A program made the translations under genes and the position numbers. The notes under the pieces were generated by a model that was not told the origin of the DNA, ran no database searches, and saw only the letters and a list, made by a program, of their open reading frames with translations. A stretch of DNA of 64,000 nt from the NCBI GenBank assembly GCA_014706385.1, contig JACGZH010000005.1, forward strand, positions 1 to 64,000, read 5' to 3'. Below are positions 18,037 to 28,764 of the stretch, piece after piece (the first letter of the stretch is position 1; every line of letters starts with the position of its first letter). The stretch comes from Phaffia rhodozyma (taxonomy: Eukaryota > Basidiomycota > Tremellomycetes > Cystofilobasidiales > Mrakiaceae).

Positions 18037-18801
18037 ATGCTGTCTTTCCGATCCATCCTCCTCTCCGCCACCGTGCTCTCTTTCCTTTCTTCCTCCGCCT
18101 CGGCCGCGGCGACTGGGGTGGTCGAACAACGTGCTTCGGGATCTCAGCCTTCGCCCTGGGCCTGTGACTGTACGTTCTTCCGTCTGCCTACGTTTGCCGC
18201 AAGACATGCGACACCGAGAACAAGCCATGAGTCATGACGTGTGATGCACAAGACTGACGTCCGTCGCCATTCTGCGTCCATCCACACAGATGCGTGCCCG
18301 ACCATTCCTGATTCTAGTCTGTTCTATGGAGAATCGGTCACCGGGAACGACATCAACTGCTACTACAACAACCTGTTGAAGTGAGTACCCTCCTGTGGAT
18401 GTCTTCTGTTGTCTCTTTTTCTCTCATATTCGCTCCTTCGGGCTGTCATGGGCTGACGTCTGTCCATCTTTGCACTTGCCTCCACGCTCTGCTCCGCCAG
18501 TCCGCCGATCGATATGTTTATGTGCTCCTACGGCCCGGTAGCAGGTGCTGACACGTCTGTCACTTACCTTGTCGGCTCTCGCAACAGGCCTGTCTGCGCG
18601 CCGACATCTGGTCCGAGGACCTGCAAGACACGGAAGAGAAAGAACAACTCTGTCGAGACCGTCGCTCAGCGTCGGATCAGGGAGAGGCAGTGGAAGCCGA
18701 CGAAGGCTGATGTCGCTGATGTGGTTGATGTCACTAATGTGGTCGATGTGGACGATGCTGCCGAAGTTGCCGATACTGCCGATGTTGTTGATGCTATCTA
18801 G
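18037..18801 (+). CDS. Small secreted protein with acidic repeat tail
   Basis: Three exons are inferred: 18037-18169, 18290-18380 and 18501-18801, giving 174 aa with canonical GT-AG introns and matching phases. Residues 1-24 form a clear signal peptide (hydrophobic LLSATVLSFLSSSASA). The mature part contains six Cys in the first 80 or so residues, suggesting disulfides in a small extracellular domain. A basic patch follows, then a tail of degenerate Asp-Val-Val/Ala-Asp units encoded by 9-bp-like GATGTNGNN repeats. I do not recognise the family. A secreted or cell-wall protein is the inference. Small cysteine-containing secreted proteins are common in fungal subtelomeres. Confidence 0.65.
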
Positions 18802-19260
18802 GGAAGGTGAAAAGGGAAAGAGCGAACGTCTCCCATCTTTTCCGTCCTGATTGGTCAGTCAAAGCGAACGGGACGATCATTCTTCCGATCGGTCTGTTCG
18901 TGAGACCGAGTCTGACCGCCTCTGATCGATGCCTCCGGACGCTCTTCTTTCCTTTCGAGCATGGGACCTTGTTTTTGTTTTGTTCGTCGGGGGAAGTTTC
19001 GCTCTTTTGCTCTGTCGTCTTCCTTGCTCGTTGTTCCCGCCTGTTTTTCTTCTGTTTGCCTTCTCTTTGCTTTTCCTTGGCTCTCCCTTCGCTTTTCCTT
19101 TGCCTTTGTTTTGCTTCTTCTCTTGTTTCTTCGTCTCTCGGTTCATACGTTACCCTGTCGATCCACAGGCCTCTTTCTCCGTCGACCGCTCGATGAGACT
19201 GCCTTTTCTCTCCTTCCAGCCTTCTGCCCATGCGGTCCTACCTGGTCAGGGTCTCAAAGC

Positions 19261-19295
<35 letters not shown>

Positions 19296-19922
19296 GTTTA
19301 ATTGTTTGATTGTTTCTTATCTGGGTATTTTTCGTCTGGTCATTCTTCACTTGGTCTTTTCGTATCTGACGATTCAGTTATCTGGCCATGTGATGATCGG
19401 GCTGTCTGACCGTCTGATGATCTGGTCGTTTATCCATTCATCTGGAAAGACTCTGTCGCAGTTCAGATCAACGGAAATAAGGAGACAAAGCCGATTGACC
19501 AGCACACTGAAGGGATTAGAGACAAAGATCGAGACACCCAGGGCGAGACAACATACAAGGATCGAGAGACCGGCGCGAGATGCGGCACACAGAACGCTTG
19601 TTTGCCGACCATGCCATATCTCCACCTCTGAGCTTGTCCTTCTCTCCCTCGATTCTTTTCCTTGTCCCGTCGGTCTGTTTGCTCTTCCGATCATATGTGT
19701 AATGTGTTAATCGAGTCAGAGTCTGTCTATGAGTACAGGTATGTATCCAAACGCAAGATCAAAGGAAAAGTACTGTTGGTCTATGCACATCATGATAGAG
19801 GAAGACAGCGAGAGAGAAGGAGAGGGAGATCCGTTCCTCTCTGACCTTTGTGTCCGCTCATCTGGTGCCATATCATTTCATAGCATCTCAAACCAAGTCA
19901 GTCTGTCTACAGTCATATGCAC
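18802..19922. other. Intergenic, no supported gene; (ACTT)n microsatellite
   Basis: The stretch holds a tetranucleotide repeat of ACTT at about 19262-19293 and otherwise T-rich or mixed sequence. Several long frames on both strands have biased compositions and no recognisable domain, so none is called. Confidence 0.5.
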
Positions 19923-21286
19923 CTACACCTTCGAAGCAAAAAACCAGGTGTCCACTGAAAGCCAAAGAAAGCAAGAGTCAGCTCAACATCAATTGGAACA
20001 TCGACCTGAACGTCAACCTGAACATTAACTCTGGCACCGAACTCGAACTTCGACCTCAATCCTGACCTCATCCTTCTTCTCGCTTCTCATCACAGCTCAC
20101 CACAGCTCACTCGCCCCTATACAATGCAAAGAACAGCACTCACAGTCCGAAACATATTCTCCCGTCCCAATGCTCATGTCCACACTTCCCACAAGCTCAT
20201 ACCCCACACTCTCCATCGCAGACAAGATCGTACACCCCAGTATCCTCGCTTCCACTACCTGGACACCGTCCGACGACCACCATGGGTTCTTGCACAGCTT
20301 CAGCTGCCAAGCTCCCGCCTCTTTTTCACCCGAGCTTTGGATCCCAAACGGCCAAGTCTGTTCAGCCGATCACCAGTCGGCCAGTCGGTCAGCCCATGAT
20401 CGAGTGAGTCAGTCAATCAATCATCAGGTATGTCAGTCAGTCATTGTTCTCGATCAGCTACGCGTTGTTCCTGACCAGTCGTTCATCGTGCTTGTCCATC
20501 GCCCCGCCAAGGCTGTCTCGACAGAAGAACACTCACGTGAACAGCCTGGATGAACGCGTTCTTCACATACTCGTCCGGAGGATCGATGATCCTGACCTTG
20601 TCACTCTCGTTGAAGCTGATTGCAAAGTAGTACTTCTTCCTCGGCGGCACGGAGTGAAGGATCAGTGCATCCTTGTCTCCTATCTTTTTCGACAGGTCGC
20701 ATGCTTGATGCAGGTCCCAGCCTACGGCCGACAGTGCATGAAGTACATGACAGAGCAGTCGACGAGCGGAAATCGCCTCGGACCCTTGTCCGTACCCTGT
20801 GTTCGTCTAGATTAGCTACGTTCTCTCCCACGGCATTGTCCGTACTCAGAGTCACCGCGATCTATACGCAGAGGATAAACTCACATGGCCGGCCCGACAG
20901 CTTCCACTCATACCCTTTGTGGTATGGGCCCTGGGACTGTATGCCACTACTCCATGCTCTCCTCACAGCATCATCCACAACCGTCGTCACGTTAGCTGGC
21001 AGACCTATCAGCCTCAGTCTGTCCGTCCGACCGAGATGAAGACACCCAAAGAGGTGTGGAAAAGGTGGTGGAGGGTCATACGGCACTTTGGCGGGTGAGC
21101 AGGGGCAGGAGCGAAAGGAGAAGCACGTTTGACATGGTATGATCGTTAGCTGGTGTACACTCGATGATAGCTAGGATCGAGATGATCGGAAGAAGTGGAA
21201 GAACTAGAAGAACTAGAAGAACTAGAAGAACTAGAAGAACCAGGAAAAAGAGCAGAAGAGCAGAAGAGATTAGACGAACAGCCCAT
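19923..21286 (-). CDS. Conserved fungal protein with two tandem copies of an unnamed domain
   Basis: Inferred exons (minus strand) are 21085-20885, 20796-20537, 20357-20144 and 19954-19923, plus an upstream start exon. Each half shows the same pattern: a DRLRLIG or DKVRIID strand, a helix, GIQ, then a W/Y-x-x-KL-x-(G/N)-P-W box, a helical segment and a D-(L/M)-S strand. This gives two repeats of one domain about 100 aa long. I recall this pattern from uncharacterised basidiomycete proteins but know no function. The best start candidate is the ATG at 21284-21286, encoding MGCSSN, a pattern typical of N-myristoylated and palmitoylated proteins. It is followed by a poly-Ser stretch (9-bp GAAGAACTA repeat). 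I could not settle the first splice junction, so the N-terminus is uncertain. The C-terminus ends in a DTWFF motif. Confidence 0.6.
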
Positions 21287-22499
21287 TCTAGTTTGACAGA
21301 GTGGTTGATTCAGATGAGAGATGAGTTGGTCGACGGATGAGTTAGCGATCTGACGCAAAGTGTCACGATGAGAAGAAAGATGGGGATGAGAGATGAGTGT
21401 GCGAGATGGAAGATGGGAGATAGAGTTTGGAAGAAGACGGTAGAGCAACAAACAGGATGTCAACCTCAGAGCTCAGATGACGTCGGATCTCATCTTCTTT
21501 CCTCCTTGCCCCTTGCCACAGATTTGGCGCCGACTATCGTCTTCGTACGAGCCTGTGTCATGCCTTTCATCCCGGGCTGGGTCCTGAGCTAGATGCATGA
21601 CCACCATGCGGAGAAAAGATGTACCGTCATAGACATCCTGGGTCGGATGATGGAGCAGAGACGTGCGTAAGATACATGAAAAAGCAGCCGGATGCACGAC
21701 GACCAGGAGTCACATCAACAAGTCCGTAGAGATGCTCAGTAAGTATGAGGATGGGATCGAGACCATCCGAGTTCGAGTTCGGTGGGACACACTGGGTGTT
21801 CTCAGCAGGCGTCTCTCTCCGTCGTGACTGTCTCTTCTCGGAGTGTGCTTGTGCTTGCACACCCTCCATGCCTTGCTTTCTTCTCTCATCTGCGCATCCA
21901 TGCTGTATCTTGTATCTCTCGACGTATATAGCATCGCTCATGTCTGCGTTCTTCTTCTCTTCTTTTCTCTTTCCTCTTGCTCAGCTTTGGCCGAGACTGT
22001 TTAGCTGCAGAGACTGGACCACATCCGTCTATGTTCTTCTCTGACTTGCCTTCTTGCCTTCTTCCTACTATTCAGCCATAGCTTACTTGTTTTCTGCGGT
22101 CAAACCATGCTCTCTCTATCTTACAACAAACTGTAGAACTCTCAAAATACAGATGATTCTTAGCACCCTATCTTCCGGCGTCTCAGGACCGTTCTGGCTC
22201 TGGCCGCAAACATCATCTTCTTCCTCCCTTCCTCCCTTCCTCCCTTCCTCCCTTTCTCCCTTTCTCCCTTTCTCTCGGTCTCCCTCTCTCCTTCTCACCC
22301 CACTCGGCACCAGAAGCATATTCTGATATACCAAGGTATGTTGGTAGCATCACTTTGTTCTTTGCTTTGGCAGTATGTTCCTGGTACAGCTTGTGCCTTT
22401 GCACTACAGCGCATGCCTCATCATATACACTACAGCTTGCCACGATATACAAACAGCCCCTTCCTCGGCCCATCAACCCTCTCAAGTGGCAGAGCAGCA
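21287..22499. other. Intergenic, no supported gene; CCCT-rich simple repeat
   Basis: A TCCC/CTTT simple-sequence block lies at about 22218-22285. I see no reading frame with convincing protein character on either strand. Confidence 0.5.
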
Positions 22500-23217
22500 C
22501 TAGGGCTCCCCCGCACTATGGTTCCCATGAAACTGCTGGACTCCCACCGCGCCACTCAACCAGCTCGGCCGGTGCTTTCCGAACTGCTCAAACTCTGGCT
22601 TGAGCACGGTATCGTGCAAGCTAAAGTCATCGACCGTCCCGATCCTGGCAATCGTCATTCCCGGGAACCCACCTCCTTTTCTCCAAAGCATCGTTCCGCA
22701 CGTCTTGCAGAAGGAGTTCATCATGGTGAACCCGCGCTGGATCGTGTTGTACTGTCCGTAATGGGTCAGGTTGGACTCGCCCCGGGTGAAGGTGACGTCT
22801 GGATCGGCGATGACAAAGTTGGAAGCGAAGATCGACGCGGTGAACTTGTGGCAGTCGGCGCAGTTGCAGACGAAGGAGGTGACGACTTTGTCAAGAGGCT
22901 AAGCGATGTGACTCGACCTTACATCAGTCATGAGGCAGAACACAGACACAGACACAGACACAGACACCGAGATGTAGACAGAGATGGAGATAGATATGGA
23001 GCGGATGGATGTAGAATATACGATATGCGATATGCGACATGCAACAGGCAATATGGAGCATGGAACATGAGATACAAAACATGGAACTTGCATCTACAAA
23101 CTTGTACTGGACAGCTCCGCAATAGCAAGTCGCGGTGGCCTCCCGGTCGGTCGACCAGCCATCATTGTTACTCCCAACAAGAGGGAAGAATCCTTTGCGT
23201 TCAGTTCTGTACGACAT
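22500..23217 (-). CDS. GFA/CENP-V family protein (glutathione-dependent formaldehyde-activating-like)
   Basis: There are two exons, 23217-23098 (40 codons) and 22898-22500 (132 codons plus stop), joined in phase 0 by a 199-nt GT-AG intron, giving 172 aa. The zinc ligands of the GFA fold are present: C31-x-C33, C51-x-C53-x2-C56 and C104-x2-C107. The CxCGAV, CADCHKF and CKTCGT signatures match the family. Fungal members bind zinc and are often annotated as S-hydroxymethylglutathione-related, but most have no tested activity. The intron contains a CACAGA microsatellite on the plus strand (about 22938-22966). A 293-aa frame on the opposite strand is a shadow. It stands alone in a sparse region. 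Confidence 0.82.
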
Positions 23218-23955
23218 AGTAGAGACCTGTCAAGATGATGAGGAGGAGGAGCTTTGGTGTATGTACGAGATGCAACGAAGAAGACTGGAGATCTGATCGG
23301 TTATGTGTCTGCTAGATATACGCAATCTTGAGCACGGCTTGTTCAGCGAAGGGCAAAAGCGATCCCAGAGATAGCGGTACAAGTACAGGCGGACAAGCGA
23401 GGTGGAGGTTCTCGCTCTCGTTAACCAGAACGGATGACGTCAGCATCTGTCATCGGTAGCATTGTCAAACGCACAAAGGCCCTCATCTCTTGACTTCTTC
23501 TAGTCGTGAACGGCAGCCTCGATCATCCGTGGCGACACCGGATACATGGTGCGCTTCTCTTGTCTGACGCGACGCATACAACTGGTCTCTATGGTAGCTC
23601 ACACTGACACTCATCTGTCCAGTCAAGCTATATGCCCATCTACACACCCTGCTCTGTTTCATGACATGTCCATACACAAGGCCATCCATCGACGGTCGTC
23701 TCATTGACGTTATTGTTAAAAGAAGATTATAGTAGAGAAATAAACGGAAGAAATAGTAGAAGACGAAAGACGAAGGAGTTGAACCATGAAGCCACTGTAG
23801 ACTGTCCCTGAGAACCATGTAGAAAAGACAAACCCCCAAGAGAGAAGAGGAGGGAGAGAGAAAGAGATGGAAAGAGAGGGAAAGAGAGGGAAAGAGTGGG
23901 AAAGAGGATGAACTCTCGAAAAAAAAAGAGAAAAGGATGAACAAGGCAACACACA
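23218..23955. other. Intergenic between convergent ends, no supported gene
   Basis: The purine-rich block at about 23835-23930 (GAGAGGGAAA repeats) gives long hydrophobic-looking frames on the minus strand that are low-complexity artefacts. No gene is called. Confidence 0.5.
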
Positions 23956-25600
23956 TCACATATCCTCCACGCTCTCCATAGTCCAGATCTCCTCCGGCCT
24001 CTTCTTGGGTATAGGATGACCTCTATACGCGGCGATCCTTTCTACTGTAGAGTCCGCCAGACTGTCATGTGAGAACGATCCGCCAAACGCAGGATGCGCG
24101 CAAAACGGAAGAAGAGGTGATGAGAACGTGCTGGTGACCACTGTAAAGACTAGACCAGACAAGACTGAACGCCACTTACATGCCTCCCCAGCCTCTCGAG
24201 GCACCTCCTCCGATGTCCGTACCCAACTCGGAAAAGGGAATGATGACCGCGGGTGTCGCAGAGAAGCTCTGGAGGGTGCCACTGTTGTAGTCCTGTGCTA
24301 TGTACTTGAACGGAAGCTCGTGGTCAACCGGCGCCGAGAACAGATTGGGCAAGCCGTGCACAAGGCCATCCAGTCGGCGGAGGCCACGGCGAGAGAGCGC
24401 GTACGCATGGGTGCCCATCGGCCGGCGGGACTTGCGAAGGCCGGGGTGGAAAGTAGGTTTGTGTACTCGTTCCTGTCCCATGATCCATCCAAGGTACCTA
24501 CAGAGACAAAAGTGCGACAGAGGAACCGGTAAGCAAACGCAAGCAAGGACGGATGGACAGTGGACGCATCTGCAACAGTCTCCAATACGTACACTATATC
24601 CCAGCCCTCAGCCTCGTCGGCCAGAGAGCGAGTCATCTCTTTCCACCGTTCGACGAGCGAGAACTCGGCGTCGATATCGTCCTCCAGGATCAGGATATCA
24701 TCGTCGTCATTCTTGAGGGCAGTGTGCCAGGTCTTGAGATGGGAAAGGTAGCACCCCAGTGGGGCCTCTATATCCAGCATGAACGTCGACAAGAAAGGTA
24801 GCCATCGGTCAGTCCATAGCAGCCAGAAGCCTGACACCACAAGCTGACGCAAGCCTCACCAGGTGGCCAGAGCGGATAATCAAACTGCACGCCCGGGTTT
24901 GTTCCCTCGAGAAGAAACTCGGTACTGTTACTGTCGAAAGATGAGAGCACATACTCTCTCCTGTTAGGATGTGTGCGCATTCAGAGATAAGCTAGGTGAG
25001 TCAGAACGGTCTGTCCATCTGAGGTGACAGAGATGAGAAATACACGAAACACAAGAGACACAACAAACACAACAAACACAAGACACAAAGGAACTTACCA
25101 TGTCTTGCCATCCCACAGTCTGTCCGCTATGCTCTTCGCCATCGTAGAGTCCACGCCATCCCTGATGCGGTCCTTCACCACACGCTCTTCTCGCATACGT
25201 TCCATGATCCAGTGGACGACGGGCGAGTCTTTGACGACGGCGTCGATGTAGGTAAAGTTGAGCTCTAGAGCATGAGCGATCAGTTCCATATGCTCTTTCC
25301 GGTCTGCAGGAAGCGTCAGGCAACGATAGCTTATCAACGACCAGTTCGGATGCAAAGTGAATAGAGAAGAATGCGGACACTGCCAAGAAAACAGCGAGAC
25401 ATACCTGGTCGGGTGGCCAGGTTGATCACATAGATACTACTCCATGTCGTTCCCTGGTCATGGCCGCGGATACTCTGGATGAGCTCGTCCCTGTAAGAAA
25501 GAACGACAGATTGATCCGCCTCAAAGAACAGACCCCAGACATAGAAGAACAGGCATATCGACCCGGTGGCCAGGGTGTACACAGCCGATACAGGACGCAT
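23956..25600 (-). CDS. GT25-family glycosyltransferase, predicted Golgi/ER type II membrane protein
   Basis: Six exons are inferred: 25600-25405, 25303-25099, 24960-24860, 24830-24593, 24497-24180 and 24130-23956, all with matching phases, giving 410 aa. The start is the ATG at 25600. The frame extends upstream only through a GTG. Residues 5-25 form a membrane anchor (TLATGSICLFFYVWGLFF). The next segment, IYVINLATRPDRKEHM, is the classic GT25 entry motif (hINLxxRxDR). DDDDILILEDD at 209-219 supplies the acidic metal- and nucleotide-sugar-binding motif. A C-terminal GTHAYALSRRG block is also typical. Family members transfer sugars to glycoproteins or lipopolysaccharide. The fungal substrate is unknown. 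A TATA-like element lies at about 25749. Confidence 0.85.
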
Positions 25601-28600
25601 GTCTATGGAGAAACAGTCGTGTGGACCTTGGTGCGTGCAAGGGACAAGGAATGGGTAAATCGATGAGTACACGTAAAGGAAGAGAAGAACGGGGGGTGAG
25701 GACGAGGCGAAGAAGGGTTGTAGAGCGATTAGATTGATCCGAGACTGGACTTATAAGGCTTTCTCAGGGTTCCCCACAAGGACCACCCCGAGCGAACACT
25801 CAACGGATGATGTATTCAGTCTGCACGGACAGAGATAACTGAGCGAATAACGTCGGACAACACCGGACACTCGGGCGGGAACGCATCTGAAGCTGAGTGA
25901 TCTGCCAGTTCCGAACAGTGCCCCTCAGTCAGCTCTCTTGATGCCCTCGGAGAAAGGGATGCTGGCCGAAAAGATGACCGAGTCGATCGAAACAAACAGG
26001 CAGGACAAAAGGAGGTGAGTGTCCTGGGAAGGATATGCATTCATTCCTCTACCCGTTGCATTCCATCTGTCCGTAAATGGATGCATCACATCCGCCTGTT
26101 TGCAGCGATGAGGAAGTATGCATTTCTATCTCGAAGAGGCAGTCGGTCAGGCAGTCTGTCAGGCAATCGATGAGTCAGTCAGTCAGTCAGTCAGTCAGTC
26201 AGTCATTCAGTCTGTCTGTCTCTCAGTTTCTCAGTCTCTCTCTTGGCATCTCCGTCCGCCAGTTGATCGATTTGTCAGTCGACTGCTCTGTAAAGGACTC
26301 CGCATCTACTACTCGTCTACACGACGCCTGTCGCTAGGTAGGCAACGTTTTTCGGAGCCGTCGTCAGTCAAGAATACGTCGCTATACTTCCCAAGAGGTA
26401 CAGGTGACGGAGTCGGACGGATCTTTCAATTAAATGACAATGTGTGAGTCGGGAAAACGACATAGAAGTCTTCCCGCTGCTAGGGTTATCGGCTCAATTG
26501 TATTCTTTCAGTTGTTTCAGAGCGGGAACTTGAGTCGGAGTTTCCTATTCATTCCATCTGCCCTTCATTTATCAATTGTATTGAAAAGTAAGGATTTGTA
26601 TATATGCTTGCCCTAAGACATGGTGAGAACAATCTCAACCAATCGTGATCGATACATGGCCCTTTTGGACTTCCGTGTCCTCAGACCACAGGCCACCAGA
26701 TTCACATAGGGCATCAGTCTGGTCTGCCCTATTTGACCGAGCGGCTTCAGCGGCAGTGGTAAACACTAGCACTACTAATGAGCGTTTACATCATCCCGAC
26801 TTTCTTTGTGTCTTCTCAGCTGTTGAGATTGGTGCCTCCTTGTCTGCAAGAAACCTTGCTTGATCGGTTCAACTTGCCATCGGTCATGATGATATGCTTG
26901 GTCGAGCCACGTGCAGCTAGTCTCGACGGTGTCCAGCTAGACGCCCGGTGTCTGGTATACAAGATGATCATCAAAGCAGTCGAGCCAGCCAATGGTCTTA
27001 CGATCGTTCTCAGTCTCTGATGTGTATAGGCTAAGCTCGACACATATTTAGACGCTCGGCTCGCCAGACTTTTCTCCTCTTCGAACGGACTCACCACCTC
27101 AACCCTGCCAAGTGTTGTAGATAGGATGGACATAAGTCTGAGAGTAGAGATTGATACAAAAGACCAGGTCCTGTAGACAGTACGAGACAATGAGCCGTCA
27201 AGATAGATCGATCTCCGTCAACAGCCATCCGCCTCACACGAAGAGAGAACAAGACCGTCGCTGTAGACTTTCCAAAGACCACGAGAGCATACATCCAGAA
27301 ACTCTCCCTGTTGTCTGTCCCAGTACATCGATATCTCTCCCTCTTCTTGTTTTTCCTCTGGTAGATCGTCTGTTCAGAGATGCGCCCTCTGTTCCTGCCA
27401 GACCTCAGAGCACTCTGCACGCCCATAACTTACTTACTCGCTCGACAGACATCATGGCAAGCCGCCGTAGACTCTCAAGTCTTCTTCATCCTTCTCTTCA
27501 GTCTCTGCCATGTTTCCCATGTTTCCCGTCTTTTCTGTCACTTTTGATCAAGATCAGACCGATCGCCCACAGAGGGATAGAAGCTTGGGGGCAATCGATC
27601 GACAGGGCCCAAGGTGAAGCCAAGTCGATCGAGTAGCCAGACAGCATAGTCTCGGAGGAAGACTGCCTTGAACATGTTTGTTAGTGTTCTAGATCTGACT
27701 ATTCGGTGAGTGTCGTGAACAGGGCGGGAGGATGAGCATGGGAACGGTGTACTGGTTTGTTTGGTTCTGTTTGGTTCGGTTCGGCTCGGCTCGGTTTGGC
27801 TCCGTGGATTTGTCAATCGGAAACAAATCATAAGTCGAGGCGAACAGCGGGGCAGTGCATTCTACATGAAATACGCATGTTCGTGAGGAAAACTTATGGA
27901 GACCAAACATCAGGATCTCTTCAGTCGACTTGTGCCCTGGAGAGGAAAGGACTCATTGAACGGCGCATGGAATGACGCATACTGGGAGTCAAGAAGGACA
28001 GCAAGCGATGAATGAAGTGCCAGCCCGAGAGGAGTTGCAAATAAGCAAGTGGGCCTGTAGACGTGCCGTTTCCCTATCTTTATCCCCTCCCGCTCGAGAC
28101 AAAGAGCAGGGACAGAGCAAGAGAAGCAAGAGACACGAAAAGAGAACATAACCAGCATCAAGCAAGAGAACGGGACATCCAGTCATGCCTCAGCGATGCC
28201 AGTCGTCTTATGCGAACATGATGAACGAGCTAGACCTGAGCTAGGATGTAACAGAAGATCAAGCAGTTAGCCAGATGCAAAGGAAGAAGAACGAAGCTGG
28301 TTCGACAGTAGCACGAGCTCCGCAGACGCAGATGTTAGTCCAGTTTCATGAGAATGATGTCAGCACACATCCGACGCAGACCATGATCCATTCTGAACAC
28401 GACAAGTAGCTCTCCTCTGTGTCTGTGTGTATCTGAGTGTATCTGTGTGTTTCGCTGGCCGTGTGTCGACTGGCGTACTGTGTGGGAACGGATGGGCACC
28501 GGATCCCACGAGATGAGCGAGACGGCTGCGGTGGCTGGCAAAGAAGAAGCTGACAAAGTATCATGCGAGATGATGGTTGATCATGATCATGCTAATACGA

Positions 28601-28764
28601 TCTTTGCTAGCCCAGCTTTGGCCGGGCCTGAGTGTTCCAGAAGCCACATAAGGCTGATGGGTTGAGCAGTCAGAATAAGAGCATGTCCTACATATCTAGC
28701 AAGCAAGCAACCGAAGCACAAACTCAGCATCCCTCTCCAACCAGAAGCAACTCACCTCAGTACC
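25601..28764. other. 3.2-kb gene-poor stretch with simple repeats
   Basis: I see no convincing gene. A (CAGT)n tract at about 26168-26212 produces Ser/Val/Gln repeat frames, which are artefacts. The remaining frames on both strands are short and of random composition. Short GGTTC/GGCTC repeats occur at about 27770-27800. A divergently arranged promoter for the NmrA-like gene should lie in the last few hundred bases. Confidence 0.5.
26168..26212. repeat. (CAGT)n microsatellite
   Basis: Tandem CAGT units with scattered substitutions are read directly. They create the spurious Ser/Val/Gln-rich frames over this position. Confidence 0.85.

Noticed and set aside
18794..19231. 145-codon minus-strand Lys/Arg/Glu-rich frame
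   Set aside because: Strong composition bias mirrors T- and C-rich plus-strand DNA; overlaps several equally long frames and has no start context or domain.
22338..23219. 293-codon plus-strand frame
   Set aside because: It is antisense to the GFA-family gene, whose two exons carry all expected zinc ligands; the plus-strand translation has no recognisable features.
23483..23959. Minus-strand membrane-like frames upstream of the GT25 stop
   Set aside because: They come from the GAGAGGGAAA purine-rich repeat and extend into the last GT25 exon in another frame.
25601..25672. Upstream extension of the GT25 protein
   Set aside because: The longer frame begins with GTG, not ATG; the ATG at 25600 directly precedes the membrane anchor.
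26077..26447. Ser/Val/Gln repeat protein
   Set aside because: It is the translation of a (CAGT)n microsatellite.
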